Assembly (NCBI GenBank): GCA_024138025.1
Contig: JAMXBD010000689.1
Coordinates: forward strand, 372,001 to 436,000
Direction: 5' to 3'
From: Combretum micranthum
Taxonomy: Eukaryota > Streptophyta > Magnoliopsida > Myrtales > Combretaceae
DNA: 64,000 nucleotides
Shown here: positions 26,105-40,060 of the stretch, in pieces
How the letters are laid out: each line of letters opens with the position of its first letter
How positions within the stretch are numbered: position 1 is the stretch's first letter
Program-made: the position numbers and the translations under genes
Notes under the pieces: model-generated
The model's database searches: none
Told to the model about the DNA's origin: nothing
The model's input: the letters and a program-made list of their open reading frames with translations, nothing else

Positions 26105-28006
26105 TGTTAGATAGCCTAAATTGATTTTGATGATAACAAAACATCTTAAGTGTTTACTAATATGTTTTTTAAGTGTTCAGGTTATTTAGAGATTGATACA
26201 AAGAATATATGATCAAAGAAATATAAGGACATTTGTTTATCGAAAAAGATAATATATGATGAATTTATTTATTCAAAGGGCACGCATGATATATAGGGAA
26301 TTGGTACAAATTTATTTATTTGGTGGATTAAGTTGGACAAATAATCATATGAAGACCTAGCCTCACATGTCAAATATATTTAGGCAATATATTCAATGCG
26401 TTCCACTAAAGTTGGTTTATATCCAATGGGGATTATTTTATATTGAAGTGAAATAAATATTTGGAAAAGATTATTTAAATATTCTTCAATTTATATAACC
26501 GGATTGAATTCTTTTGAGCAAAAAATTTCCGGCATTCTAAGTTCAAGAAGCTTGGTTCTTAACAATTTTTATTTTAATACTTAATCAATGGGTTAAACTT
26601 CATGAACAAGATATGGAAGTTTTTATAGGAGATTATTCTATATTTCATGATCTGTTCGTACCAACAGTTAGAAGCTATTGTAAAAATAAATTCATTATAT
26701 CATGGTCATATGGAAGTAAACGTGATTTGATTATTCAACTGTAGCTCTACTCTTCTTTCGTGAACCATTATCTAAGTTTGATGTGATAGCAAACAGAATC
26801 AAAGTTCTTGGCTAACAAAAAGGATAATTAATTTGAAGATGTGTGATAACGTTCAAAGGTTATGGGATAGGTACGAGATATTTTCAGGTATTTTGAATTT
26901 TAACTTTGGATAAGATAATTCATACCTATTGGAGATATTTAAGGGATTTCATATTCAAATCACATGGGATTCATGGATATATATGTTGGGATAAATATTA
27001 TGAAGATATGGTGGAGATATATGTGGAATATCTTGAGAGAAATCAGCACATTGACTTTGGATGAATCTTAAATATCAATGAAGTTAAGAAAAATACTTAC
27101 TCCTAATTTTGTGGAAGCTTCAAGATATCTAGCTTGTTGGTTTTGAAAATTCAAACTATAACATTTGAAGCATATACCAACAAGGGAATTCAAATTAGAG
27201 TAGAAGAATATTAGAAAAATATCAGGGATATTGTTAGAGCATATCTCTCAAGCTTATATATCTCTAATGGCAAAAAGATTCAAACTTTAAATTGTATTGA
27301 AGGTTTTGAACGTTGAAAAAGCTTCATATAAAAGGTTCATCACGTGCCTATATTAGAAAACAACGAGAAAAAAGGAAGAAAAATCAAAATACTTCTCTGT
27401 TAAAAAAAAAAAAAACTCATTTGTTATTACAAATTCCAAAGCGTTACTTAGAGGGTAACTCAGAGCGTTTGACCAGAGCTTACAATTGTTTATATAAATT
27501 TCCTTTATAGCTTTGAGTGAATTTACTTGAGAGGAACTTCTATATATTGTATTCTTCATCTTGATTTGTACTTTGGTGAGATTGGTTTTATGAGGAAATG
27601 AGTGATAAATAGTTTTGTAGATCAATAATTAGCTTGGTGAGCTAAATAGGCTGTGCAAAGGAATTGAGTCCATTATATTATTACACTATTTGTACTTTCA
27701 AATTTGATTAGATATAGTGGAAAGAATCGATGTGGAATACCTAGGTCTTGACATGGACCTAGAAGAGAAGATTGGCTCACAAGACAGAACCTCTATAAAT
27801 ATTTGCGCAATTTCTTCTTCCCCTGCTCTTATTTATTTTCGTGCAATTACTTAGTTGTTCTTTTATAATTGTGTTTACAGAGTCAATTCAAAGCCATACA
27901 TTATAATACTAATTGAGGTTGTATTTAAAATTTCTAAAGAGCGAAGTTTAAATTTTTAAGCAACCAATTCCCCCACCCCCTCTTGATTACTCTTTTGGTA
28001 CCAACA
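26105..28006 (+). mobile_element. 1.9-kb LTR-type element (probably solo LTR) flanked by CATCT
   Basis: It starts TGTTAGATAGCC, continues with the plant-LTR-like GATTTTGATGATAACAAAAC, and ends with a C-rich block, CTTGATTACTC and TTGGTACCAACA. The terminal TGTT/AACA pair and the perfect direct repeats CATCT at 26100-26104 and 28007-28011 mark both borders. No gag/pol frame is readable; the small frames inside are short and of low complexity. A solo LTR or a large non-autonomous derivative is the best fit. Confidence 0.8.
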
Positions 28007-28297
28007 CATCTTAACAAAAATATTAAAAAAATTAAGTTAGCTAATAACAACAATTACCAACAAAACCAAAGTCTATAGTACACTATACACTACAAACTAG
28101 TTTAAATAAAAAAAGAAAATGACATAATCTCAGAGTTCTCACGAGTGTAATAATATCACAATTACCTTTTTTGTAATAGTGCCAAAAACTGACTTACATT
28201 GAGCACACATAAAATTATAAAGCAGATTTTTCAAAGAATTCAAGATCCTATAGTGCATGTTTAACCAATAAATGTGTTGTATCATATGCAATAATAA

Positions 28298-28473
28298 TAC
28301 TGGTAACCAAGTTGAATCTACAAAGAAGGTTTTAGGCTAAGCACTAGTCTACATATTGTTAGTCTAATCTAAGTCTATCAAAATATACTGGTAACCAAGT
28401 TGAATCTACAAAGAATCTTTTAGGCTAAGCACTAGTCTACATATTGTTAATCTAATCTAAGTCTACCAAAATA
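28298..28473 (+). repeat. 88-bp tandem duplication
   Basis: The unit beginning TACTGGTAACCAAGTTGAAT at 28298 is repeated at 28386 with only a few substitutions, so the duplication is fairly recent. Confidence 0.92.
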
Positions 28474-31369
28474 AAGATATAGATTTTTAATAAAATTAGC
28501 TAATTAACAACTAAAATTTATCTAGAAACTCTATGCATAAAAGGCATGAGATTGTAATGTTAAATCATTTAGATTACTCTGTTATTCATATTTTTAGGGT
28601 ATATTATTATTTTTATGTTTTAATCATACGGATTTTAGCTAAATCCTATAAATCATCATTGATTACAAGTGATGAAATTCTCTCTATAGCAAGAGCATCC
28701 TATCAAGTTAGTTTTTCCTATAAGATTCACCAAATAGATAAGTATTGTCACCAGCTATTACATGCCATGAACCACAATTTCAACAACAAAAAAGCAAGTG
28801 AGTTCAAGTGGTCTTGATCAAAATCCATTAGTTCATAAGATTTTGCAACACCCTAATCTCCATGAACATATAATCACTTTAGTTAGGGACACGATATACT
28901 CCCACTCATTAAAACCAATAACAAGTTATGAAATGACAAGTTTTTATATAAATATTATACTTAAATTCCAAATAATCAACATGCACATCCCATAATGCAT
29001 CATCCAAAAAAAAAAACATTACAACCCACTATAAACTATTTAGCCATGAATTCAACGTAAAGAACACACAAAGAAATATGAATTTAAGTCAAATAAGTAC
29101 ATCGATAAAGGTTTAGAAAAATCCTAGGTAACAATTTATAGCAAAAAATAGTACTTGAGAACTTTGCATTTTTAATGCATTATTGAGCTCCTAAATAATA
29201 AGATTCTACTAAAAGATAGAAGAGTAACCCAATACTATACTAACTCTACGATGAAAAACATGAGAAAATAAGTAAAGAGTTAAATGTGGGCAGCCTCTTA
29301 AAAAAAGAAAAAAAGAACAGAACAACTCTGTTTATAAATTACAAATGGCAAATGGAATCCTTGAGTTTTAGAATTAAGGAGCTAGCTAGCATTCATGAGT
29401 TAGGCACATGATCACACGTAATTTCAGTTTGGCATTCGAATGGGAAGAGAGATATTCATCTTAGCATAAATTTCCAATTGATCATTAAGGCATTCTTTCA
29501 CTACCATGCGAATGGTTTAAAACTATAGCAAGCATCCAAACATAACTAGGGACATCATACCCTATCTTGTGGAAAGCATTAGATTAGCACTCTTTAAGTA
29601 TAGAAGCAATATTTTTTCACAATTCTGATAACAAGCACAATTGATTTAATTTTACATGCAATTTATTATTTCTAAAATATTTGAAACCATTTTTAGTTCA
29701 ATAGTTTGCATATGAATGTCACTTTTAAGTTAGGAAAAAGGTGTAATTTTACGTGTTATCATTACTTTATCAAATTTTGCTCAAACTACCTTAGCTTTAT
29801 AATTCTTGGCTCCTCCTACTGTAAACTTGTTACTAGTTTGAGGACACATATAGGCATAGACACTACTTTGCTATGGGTCTAATATGAATCATTACCATAA
29901 TATGTAACATAAGAGAGATAGGTAGCAAAAGAGAAAGTTTGACATACAAGGTTAAATGTTGAGAACCACAAACAACCAGGTAAAAAGTGACAAATGAGAC
30001 TACATATAATCTATTAGTATAACAACAAGGTATACAAATCTTACAACTACTTTAGAGCAACGCTCTCACATTTCAATCTCTGGGAATCTACATGGCTCTC
30101 CTAGTTTCTTTATCCTACATACATATGTGGTCAAAGTAAGCTCTTACAAGCACAAGAGAACATAAAATAGGAAGTTATTTGACGATTTCAGTAGTTAACC
30201 ATTACATCATCCTAACCAACCACATCACATGGCAATATGACCATGGTCTCCCTAAATCTTAATAAGCAGTTGATGGTCCTTCCATCCAAATATCCAACCA
30301 TGCTTTGGCTTTACTCTTTATCTATTTTGTTGCCTATTTATGCTCCAACACCAAGTCTCATGTAAATTTAAGACACAAACTTAATGATAGGAGATTGATG
30401 GATTAATGAGCATGCTACTCCATGGGTATTATTTTACCTCATCAAACAAAAAGGAAATGGCATCATGCAATACTCATTCCATTCCCATAACTAAATGCCT
30501 TATAAGTATATTAGAGGGAATTGAAATAAAAAATATAAAAAACTTCAACAAGGAATCTAATTTGTTATTGATCCACATAAATGAGATTCAAATGTAGATT
30601 AATTAATTCTAATTTGTGATATATATTTATTTAAACATACTTTGGAAAAAAAAAATGCAGTATAGAGCATTTGGATGAAATTCTTGCAATGTGCAATTGA
30701 CTGGCTGTTGGAAAGAACATTGGACCATAACACACATGATTATTTGTCCTAAGACAAAGCCAGAAGATCAGGAAAAAACCATGATGTTTTGTCCACAAAC
30801 TTCTTGAAAATCCCAAACATTTGAATTTCTGGGGTAATGATATCACTACCACCTCATATTTACCTCAAACTTGCACATGTAAATCCGCATTTTGTGCAAT
30901 TATATTTTCATCAATCACTACTTGTGAGTTCTTGTTTGCTTTATCATTTTCAAACGGAGCAGTTAAGATTATCACTTAACCAAACAAAAATTTGTCTCAA
31001 CAGAAAAATATATATTATTTCTTATAACATTTCCTGTCCTATTTCATAGAAACAACCCCACAAACGAATACAATACAAATGGTCATCTTCTAAAGGGCCC
31101 ATAAGTCAAAGCTCTAGTTTTGTTCGTCTTGTCAGCATGTAGACTTTATAAGTTGTAAAATTTAGGATTTGTTTATATAAACGTATGTTATTGCTCCTTC
31201 CACAATGTGCCAAAGGAAAAGTCAGGATTGAGGAACTTTCAAGTATAAATAGATAAATTCTTATTCAGCCAAAATTTTCCACCATGAAAGAGATAAGTGG
31301 CAATTTTCTAAAAAGTATAATCCTTTGCATATACTCGATCGGTAACGAATTAACAAATTCTTAAATTTT

Positions 31370-31690
31370 TACCTATTGTTAAATGAATAAGGTTATAATG
31401 AAATTCATATTATTGAAGAATGGAAGAGAGCTATAATAAGATTTTTCCTTATTAATTTTTTTATTTAAATTATAATATTTAAAAAAAGAAGAAGATAATT
31501 TTAGTATTGAATTGTCATTTATAGATTTAAGAAAAAAATGACTATTCAATGTATTTTGTAATAGGAATTTCTTATTAAATCACTATTACGGTCAAGTGAA
31601 TATCATAATACCAATTCATGAGGAGTAAGGTTATAATGAAATTGAAATTATAGTAAAATGAATAAGAATTTAGTATTCTAGGTAGGTGAA
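31370..31690 (+). repeat. Diverged dispersed repeat, copy 2 (partner at 23440-23760)
   Basis: It shows the same ordered blocks as copy 1 at roughly 70-75% similarity by eye. No terminal repeats or target duplication were identified. Confidence 0.5.
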
Positions 31691-34334
31691 ATTTATATCA
31701 AATAAACCAATTAAGCAGTATCTAGGGCAAAAGTTAACAAATATATATGTGTGTGTGAACGCATAAACTTTTTATCTTTCTAAAAATAATCATATATTCC
31801 TAAAATAAGTATGCAAAAGGGTAATTTTTTTTTAAATTATTGTTAACAAACCCATTTACAGTTTTTGTATCATATTGCATCTATAAATTTTTTTTTCTTT
31901 TTCTTTTTTGATAATTAAGAATTCTTGACTTTAAGACATGATAGTTATTAAGTTAAACAAATCAATTGTGAGTGTATTTGACACCGCAACCCTAAATTTT
32001 GAAGGATTTATGTTTTATTATTAAATTAAAACATGTTATACGGTTCTTTATAAATTATAATTTGTAAGATGAAAAATAAGGTTCATGAATGAGATAGTGG
32101 AATACCCAAGCCGCACTTCCATAAACCAAATATTAGGAAATTTAACAAATGCAACTTACATTAGAAAGAAAAACTAAAGTACATATTTTCTCAATCAAAG
32201 TTACATATTTTCTCAATCAAATTATGTAATTGTGTAACATTTAATATTTCAATAATTTGCATTTTTTATAATCTTCAAATAAAAAGAAGCAATCTATACT
32301 CTAAAAATAAAGTATTTTTGGGTAAGATCAATAGTTAAAGTTTTTCCTTTTCTTACACGGAAAGGGGAAAAAAGGAAAGAAAATAAAACTCTAATCTTAT
32401 CTTTTCTTCTACAGTGTGTAAATAAAAAGATGGTAGGTTGGTGGCGCGTTCTCTTCTTGGTTTCCCAAATCTAGCTTTCTGGGTAACGCTTTTTCAATGA
32501 AATTGAACATAATTAAATGCAAAAGAGAAAGGAGTCAGCGTATTCAATCTCTAAAAGTGAGCAAAAAAAGGCTAGTCAAAAAGTGCAATCAAAGCTTAGG
32601 GAAAAATAAACTTAAACTGCCCAAGCAAAACTAATTAGTGGGTCACTTATCTCTTTTTAATTGAAAGTTTCGAAGGAAGAAAATATTGTTTTTCCCCTTA
32701 TTTTATCAACTTCTTGCAGATAAATGGCATTGGGAATAACATATATTAATCATTAGTCATCTAAGTTTCTTTGAATAGACCTCCCCTATTGTTATTTAGC
32801 TCGTGCTTCCCCACTTTGCAATGTTTTCATGGTGGTCACACTATGGCCTATGCTAATTATGTGCTGACAGCTATAAAACAAAACCCATATAGGAATGTTA
32901 ATTTTGTAAGTATGGTTGGAAAGCATATTAATGTTGTGTGAGAGAGGAGGGGGAGAAAAATAATTAATAATTTGATCAAGTTTTATTTCTTGTTCTGGAC
33001 GTAGGACCGGACATTCGACTCAACATATATATTAAAGAAGGGGAAATTTCTTTTAGTAAAATATTATATCTATATTATTAACCCTCCATCTTAGAATTGC
33101 AAATGAGTTTAATCGAGTAGGAACTGAGATTTCAAAGGTATGGGTTTAGCTTATTTAAAATGAAAAATATTGATTTTGAGTTGAGTGATACTCGTTATCT
33201 TGTCTTAAAATACTGGTTTAAGTTCAACTCAATTAAATAAACAAGTCTTATTTTAATCCTGATTTTAACTTGCTCACGAAGCGAACTTGAGCTTAATGAG
33301 CTCAACTCAAGCAGCTTATGAGTGTAGCTTGACTTGTGTTAAATCTAAAAAAGTTAAATGTATATAATGAATATATACGTATGTATATAAATGAATGAGT
33401 AATGAATAGAATTTAGGCTCTATGTGTGTGTCATATGTAATATAAAACTCATGATCCTTCTTACAAGCTTACACAAGTTAACTTATATGATTGAGCTAAA
33501 ACCGAGCTAAACTTTTGGTGAACCGTATATAGATAATTCATAAATAGCTTACTTGTTTGTAGCCTTATTCTAACTCAAGTTTTGTGTCTTATATACTTCA
33601 TTAAAATTTCAAAAATATGCAGCAATTACATCATTCTCTCACATTCAAATAGATAAATAGTTTCCCTCCCATTATTGAGGTACTATTTTCTCTTTCTCTC
33701 TCATTCCACCATTTTGTAGCAGTTTTGATCCATTTTTAACTATTTTGATTATTGGATATAAAAAGAAAAAAAATACTCTAATATATTATATGACAATTTG
33801 TTCTTTTCTTTTTATTTGCCATTAAAATAGAAAAATGGAATTTAAATTTGATTCATTCTTGATTTAATGCCACTAGATAATAAGATTATTGGCTATACAA
33901 TAATGTGTTCAAAATCTCCATTTTTTTTTCTTAGTTACAACTTAATAGAAAAATTAAACAATCTTTTTTCTTCTACTTTCTTTAGCATTATCTTTGTTTG
34001 AATTTGTAATAGATTTGGGTCTGTTTCTATGATAGATGTGCTCAACAAAGTGATATATGTAAGTTATTACTTCTATATCATCACTAATTTTTTATGTTTT
34101 GCTTTTGGTACAATGTGAAGCATTTAATTTGCTCTTACACAATTATTGCAATGCTAATGATTATTTAGACCCTCATACAGTTTTATACTCATTGCACAAA
34201 CTGTTTATTGTGTAAACACCTTTACTTTTAGAGATCTATATGGCATATTTTAATCTTAAACACATTTATAGTTGGAATGCAATTGATAAAACAAAATTCT
34301 ATCCTTCATTTCCATAAATTTTTTTTTTATTTTA

Positions 34335-34682
34335 GGAAAAATGTCAAATTTGATACCTAAAATTTGCACCAAAATTCAATTTAGTAGCTAAAATTTGAAA
34401 TTGTCAGTTTAATATCTAATAAAACTTTTTGTAAATATTTTTACAATCTGTCTAACACTATTTGTTTTATTTCCTAATGTGAAAGAAATGCTTACCAATG
34501 CTAGAAGGTGTTAGAAGCAATAATTATAAGTTGCCTCTTTTATTTTAGCAAGCAATCAAATAGGTATAAGAGTAGTAAAAATAACGAAAAAATATTTATT
34601 AGGTATTGAATTAACCATTTTAGTATTCAGATTCCAAATTGAATTTTTATATAAAGTTAATGTATCAAATTTCATATTTACC
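34335..34682. mobile_element. Mutator-like MITE with ~85-bp inverted ends
   Basis: The left arm runs GGAAAAATGTCAAATTTGAT and the complement of the right end runs GGTAAATATGAAATTTGATA. The similarity continues for about 85 bp (AAAATTCAATTT, TTCAATACCTAAT-type words). The flanks TTTTATTTTA at 34325-34334 and 34683-34692 are identical, although low in complexity. It is 348 bp, non-coding, and about 830 bp upstream of the PUCHI-type start. Confidence 0.82.
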
Positions 34683-34692
34683 TTTTATTTTA

Positions 34693-35295
34693 TTTTGAGC
34701 AATATATACTTCTTTTCTCACTATTTTTGTCTAATTTGATCATAACGATTTTGAACTTACTAATTTTGGAATTAAGTTACTTTTACCAATGTTTGAGGTA
34801 ATGTTCAATGTGGATTGTGTTATTTTTTATTCATCTACTAGTTTTAGGTATTGCAAATAAAATTTGCAAATCAACATTCATAATGATTATGAAGAATGAA
34901 GGGATCCAATCAGTATATGTGATTACACTATATATATACTTTCGTTATTTTTAAATAATCAATATATTTATTTAATAATGGTTTGCATGTAACTAATTTA
35001 TTTTTATTTCAATTTTGTCATAACAATGATGCATTTAATAATTAATTTAGTAAATACATATATATGTATAATGGGAGATTTCAACCTCTCGTCTTTCACT
35101 TTTCAGGGACCAGAAGTGATACTCCAAGCTGCAAAGTGATTACCCTACTAGTATTAATTTAAAGAGAGTGGTTTGATTGAAAGAAGTAAAGAGCTGGGAT
35201 TTTAAAAGTTGGCAGAAAGGGAAAGACATGAGACATTTTTGCAGTGTCCTTTTTTGCTTCTCTCTAAGATTCACTCAAACAGTCAAACTCTAATC
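34693..35295. other. Upstream region of the PUCHI-type gene
   Basis: Probable proximal promoter DNA. Apart from the TATA-like word listed next, I recognise no specific site. Confidence 0.4.
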
Positions 35296-35301
35296 TCCCA
35301 T

Positions 35302-35308
35302 TATAAAA
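35302..35308 (+). promoter_or_regulatory. Candidate TATA box of the PUCHI-type gene
   Basis: TATAAAA lies about 205 bp before the chosen ATG, followed by a pyrimidine-rich leader. The position would give a 5' UTR of about 175 bp. No transcript evidence is available here. Confidence 0.5.
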
Positions 35309-35512
35309 ACGTCTTCTCATGTCCTCCTCTGCTCAAATCTTACTATCTTAGACCATCTTCCATTCTCTTCTTTACAAACACGTACCTTTCCTTTCTTGAT
35401 TTCTTCCTATAGAAATAGAAGCCACTTGAGACCAAACCACACACAACACACCCACCTTTTCAATCTTCCTTTCTTTTCCTGTTTCCATTTGTTTGTCAAA
35501 GTGCTGCTAAGG

Positions 35513-36616
35513 ATGTCTGCTTCTACATCCAAAGCCTCGGATAAACCCTTCAAAGTATATGAACTACCTCATCACAACCCATCTCAAGTGGCCATGGGAT
35601 TTTCCATCCTTCAAAGAAACCTGACCCCCCCACAATCTGGTGAGAGGAGAGGCCGAAGAAAGGCGGCCGAACCGGGGCGGTTCCTAGGGGTAAGACGACG
35701 CCCTTGGGGCCGGTATGCGGCTGAAATTCGAGACCCTACAACTAAAGAAAGGCATTGGCTTGGTACATTTGACACTGCTCAAGAAGCAGCGCTTGCTTAT
35801 GATAGAGCTGCATTATCTATGAAAGGCACACAAGCTAGGACCAACTTCATATATTCTGATCACACCACTTACCACTCTCTTCTTACCCCTTACGATGTCC
35901 AATCACTAATGTTACCTAATAATAATAATAACAACAACACTTCACATTTTTCGCTTCCCAATATCATCAATCAAAATCAAAACGAAACCAAAGTTATGTC
36001 ATTGTCAACACCGTCCAATCATCAGATCACTACTCCAAGTCAGCCAATCAACATTTGTCCAAGTAAAAACCAAACGACATCATATGCCCACCAAACCTGC
36101 GGTGATAACAATTCCTACGACTCTTCGAATGACATTGATTTCCTTTTCTCTTCTAGTGATACTAACTCTGGTTACTTAAGCTGCATTGTTCCGGACAGCT
36201 GCCTAAGACCCCCCTCGGATAATAATTCCATTCCTAGTACTCCTAAAAATGCAACAGTTCATGATTTTTGTCATCCTTATAGTGACAATAATGCCTCAGT
36301 ACAGTCACAATATCTTGACACGTTGGCTTCTCATGCTTTTGGGGCAGGTGAGTTCCATGACTCATTGTTTTGGAGTGATCAGATGTCATGGGAATCCAAC
36401 TCTGGCGATCTTTCTGCCGTGATTAATACCCCGATTTCGACTGCGACACCGGGGTACATCGGAGGATTAGTTCCTTTTTCTGATCACGATTCTACTTACA
36501 ACGTCATGTGGGGTCAGAATAATGAGTCGTCTTCATCTACACCAATTTTTTGCTCTCATGCTCCTAGTTTTGGTGAAACTCATGTTGATCAATATGGTTA
36601 TAGCTCGCTCATTTGA
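35513..36616 (+). CDS. PUCHI: AP2/ERF transcription factor, PUCHI/FRIZZY PANICLE/BD1 type
   Basis: A single uninterrupted frame of 367 codons. I start it at 35513 (AAGGATGTC, protein [10 protein letters not shown]...) although the frame is open further up to 35396, because the upstream part is low-complexity and unlike the family. One AP2/ERF domain spans residues ~57-114 ([19 protein letters not shown], then [19 protein letters not shown], then ALSMKG and ARTNF), with the ERF-type YRG and RAYD elements intact. [14 protein letters not shown] and [18 protein letters not shown] are the hallmark of the FZP/BD1/PUCHI clade (ERF-VIII), as is the LLTPYDVQ just after the domain. The rest is Ser/Asn-rich, with Asn-7 at ~136-142. 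Known members are nuclear GCC-box binders that set floral meristem/spikelet identity and restrain lateral-root founder divisions. Its location next to OBGC supports orthology with At5g18560. Confidence 0.93.
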   Translation: MSASTSKASDKPFKVYELPHHNPSQVAMGFSILQRNLTPPQSGERRGRRKAAEPGRFLGVRRRPWGRYAAEIRDPTTKERHWLGTFDTAQEAALAYDRAALSMKGTQARTNFIYSDHTTYHSLLTPYDVQSLMLPNNNNNNNTSHFSLPNIINQNQNETKVMSLSTPSNHQITTPSQPINICPSKNQTTSYAHQTCGDNNSYDSSNDIDFLFSSSDTNSGYLSCIVPDSCLRPPSDNNSIPSTPKNATVHDFCHPYSDNNASVQSQYLDTLASHAFGAGEFHDSLFWSDQMSWESNSGDLSAVINTPISTATPGYIGGLVPFSDHDSTYNVMWGQNNESSSSTPIFCSHAPSFGETHVDQYGYSSLI

Positions 36617-37618
36617 TAAGTGCAACACTATTCGAGAAAGTGTATGATGGAGAAGATGCTTTATATCCAACATATTATAAATTACACTGAATGTTTCTTC
36701 TTCAATGTTTTGTAATATTTTAGTACTACATTACTAAGTTTTTTCTGGGTATGTTGTTGCTTCGACAGTAAGTAAGTACTTCCGAAAGAAAGGAGAATGT
36801 TTGTACCCGGAGCATGAAAACTTCGGGTTTCCTTTTGGTATAAAAGACCTACTCTTCTTCTTCTTCTTCTTCTTCTTCAACATCATTCGACACCATTGGA
36901 TGCTGAACATGCAAGTTCATTTAAATTTATCTTTTTTCATGCAGAAACGGACTTGCGTGCATTAGAGCATACAATTACTATTAATAGGTTATTTATAAAT
37001 TTGTCAATATTTATCTTAGGGGAAAGTCACTGAGCTTTGCATGTATAGATAAATAATTTAGTGAGAAAACTTATAGAAACTACACATAATAATACCCATA
37101 AGAACATGAACATTCTTCATGAAAGTAAATGTGCTTGGTCCTCAGCTTACGTATCATTAAGTGGGATTTTCCTCGAAATCGGGTTTTGATTTACATTTAC
37201 ATCCATCACCCAGATAGCAAATAAGATTTGAGGAATTTATGTGCCGATTTCCATTTCACAACTGTTTTTTTATAATGATCAGTTTGGATCCATTGTGCGG
37301 TGCAAATATTAATACTTTAATGTGCTGGTTATAAGGCTGAGTATAGGAACCTGGAGCCTCTTAGCAATGCAGGATTGAATAGGTTTGTTTCAACGTGGAT
37401 ATCATATGTCAAAGAAGGATAATTTCTATTCCGAATGTGTAAACCTCACAGGGCAAGGTATATATGGCCTTATGCTTACTTTATTGCTTGTTTGCTTGGA
37501 TATTCCATACCATGTGTATCACTGTCTGTTCAATAAGAAAGGATTGCTTGCTAGTGGGAAGTAGATATCAATCATATTTTAGTATATAACTTTATTTATA
37601 AATCATGAATAGTAATTA
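36617..37618. other. 3' flank of the PUCHI-type gene
   Basis: This is a probable 3' UTR followed by intergenic DNA. It has a (CTT)n microsatellite at about 36852-36879. No gene is seen. Confidence 0.55.
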
Positions 37619-37627
37619 TTTAAGAAA

Positions 37628-38050
37628 GAGTTGATTATAAAAACATGATTTGTGTTTTGACCAATTTGTAAATACATGACCTGTGTTTTTTTTTTTTTTT
37701 GATAAATAAGTAACTCGAGTTCTATATAAAAGTATCAATATTATTTAATAATTTTAAAATGCATGACATATGCCTATATTATATTTATATTAGTAATAAA
37801 AATTAATTTTACATTTTTTTTTAATTTTCTCATTTTTCAAAAAAAAATATTGTTGTTATTTAATTATATTTAGTAATATTTTTTATTAAATTCATTTTTT
37901 AAACCAATACTAACGCATATCTTTTTAATAGTAATTAATTATAATAACACTTTTGTATAATACTCTGGTCATCTATTTGTCAAAAAAATTAACACAAGTT
38001 ATGTGTGTGTAAATTAATCAAAATACAGATCATGTTTTTGTAATTAACCC
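37628..38050. mobile_element. Mutator-like MITE with a perfect 9-bp target duplication
   Basis: The left end GAGTTGATTATAAAAACATG pairs with the right-end complement GGGTTAATTACAAAAACATG, and similarity continues for ~60 bp. Identical flanks TTTAAGAAA lie at 37619-37627 and 38051-38059. It is 423 bp and non-coding. Confidence 0.9.
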
Positions 38051-38059
38051 TTTAAGAAA

Positions 38060-40060
38060 TTACTAACTATTTTTACTTGTCAAAATATAATAGATAATTA
38101 TAGACCACGTGTATATATGGTGTGTATTATTAATTGAATATTGAATATATTTTCCTATTAAATACTACGTTGAGATTTTTCTTAATCCATGTAGGCCGCA
38201 TGTATTTTAGTAATATAAACATTAGTAATGAACCTAAAATCCGATCAACTTTAGTTATAGCTTAGGTAAAGACTAGATGAGACGATTAATCTTACCATGT
38301 CTTTTAAATATGTTGGCTTGTTTACATATTATATATATATATATATATTTAATTTATTGCGATAGAGGTAGAGAGATTCGAACCCGATTCATCATTTAGG
38401 TACTAATATTAATATTATCAGGCTATAAAATTATTGAAAAAAATCAGTACGTTTGTAATTAACATATAAACGTGATAATAACTCTAATTTGAATATTTGA
38501 AGATTTACATTTATAGGATGGAGGAATCCATATGTACACGTGACATGCGCAGGCAATTGCAAAATGTCACACAACAGACATCAGTTCAAAGTTTTTTCAA
38601 AGGTCAGAATAGATTTTAGTTAAACAGTTTTTATAACCAAGCTTACACGGAAAGCGTCTTGCCTTGTCCACCTTAGGTGAGAGTTAGGTCCACTTATCCA
38701 TAAGTGTCGGTGAGCATTGAACCCTGCATGGCTGCATAAAGACTCTCCACGTTATTAAGTGTGTGACATAATTTATATAATAAATCCCATTTAATTTACT
38801 ACACACATTGTAATCCTTTTACCAATAATATATAGATTTTGATGGATGGCCAATGTTGTCAGACTCAGGTCAAATTTGATTGGTTCGGCTTAGTTCAATC
38901 AGAATCGCTCACAAAAGCGAATCGGTCTATTCAATTTGGATTTGATCCGATAGATCCTGATAGTCGGACCGGTTGAAACAACAAAAAATATTACTAACAT
39001 TTTAAATATATATTTATACTATATTATAAATTTATAATATACAATCATTATGTTATATTTTCATCCTTTTTGAAGGTATATATCTCGTATAAATTTAATA
39101 ACTGATTGATTGATTTGATAAAAATATAGATAAGATTGAGTGATGTCATATATATTTGTCTTTCATAATTAAATTAAGTCTCATATTTTTGGTTTTTATC
39201 GATCCCAATGTGACTCTCGATTGAACCCGAATTCAACCCTTAACCCCCTAACATGTCCGGATCAATCCTTGGTTCCGATTGTAACAACACTCATCATAAC
39301 ATTACTCTACTACTAAGTTAGAAAGTCCCCATAAACCAATCCAATCACTACCATATGGATAAGATTTATATATCTATTTTTATATATGTACGATAAACTA
39401 TATATGCATATGCAATATATAAATTTTAGATAGTTTTACATTGCTCCACCAATAAGATTGACCATGTTTGATGCCCCTCTTATAATGTATAAATGACGAA
39501 GACCAAAAGTTCAATTTGGGTTGGTATCATTCGATATCTGGCATGATTCCGTCTGCTAATTAGATGATTCAAAGCAAGTCTTAACTAATGATAATTAATA
39601 GGTAATATTAGTGGTGGACAAAGATTTTTCTTAATGCCCTACAAAAGAAAACATCTTCAACAAAGAGCATAGATTATTACTTTTTTTTTTTTTTTGCCCT
39701 TTCCAATATTAACCACGTACGGAGACCGGTATTCATGCCACTCGACTACAAGAGTTTTGACAACATAAGTTCTGGTAAGAAACATCGTTTTGAAGTGTGT
39801 ATAGCTTATGAAACACCGAAACACCAACCCTACCACATTAGTCTAATGTCATAATCCGCAGTCAAGTTGAGAAAAGACAACCGACCCAAATATAGCGCAA
39901 AATTCACGTGGCATTTTCCACCGTTAGATTTGCAAGATCCACCAGAAACCATGACATCTCTCCATAGATCAGCATTCTATTTTTCATGCAAATGCATGCA
40001 TACAAAAAACTGACATTGTTAAAACTTTCATATTGTACAGATCGGAGCTGAAAGCATCAA
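38060..40060. other. Intergenic stretch between the PUCHI-type and CCCH genes
   Basis: It contains a (TA)n run near 38329-38349. A possible hAT-type fragment lies at about 38850-39292 (ends CAATGTTGTCA and TGTAACAACACTC, roughly inverted, with CGGTTCGGCTTAG-like interior words), but it lacks a matching target duplication. No gene is seen. Confidence 0.45.

Larger units (their letters stand above)
28012..34324. other. AT-rich intergenic stretch
   Basis: No gene is recognised. It contains an 88-bp tandem duplication (28298-28473), the repeat at 31370-31690, and at 33090-33550 a region rich in AGCTCAACTCAAG-like words without definable ends. Confidence 0.5.

Noticed and set aside
35209..35412. 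67-residue frame starting MAERERHETF before PUCHI
   Set aside because: Overlaps the likely TATA box and leader; no family resemblance. A regulatory upstream frame cannot be excluded but is not supported.
35396..35512. In-frame upstream extension of the PUCHI-type frame to 35396
   Set aside because: Low-complexity, His/Phe-rich and unlike the family; the ATG at 35513 has a better context and gives the expected N-terminus.
38850..39292. Possible hAT-type element with ends CAATGTTGTCA and TGTAACAACACTC
   Set aside because: The inverted ends are imperfect and no 8-bp target duplication could be found.
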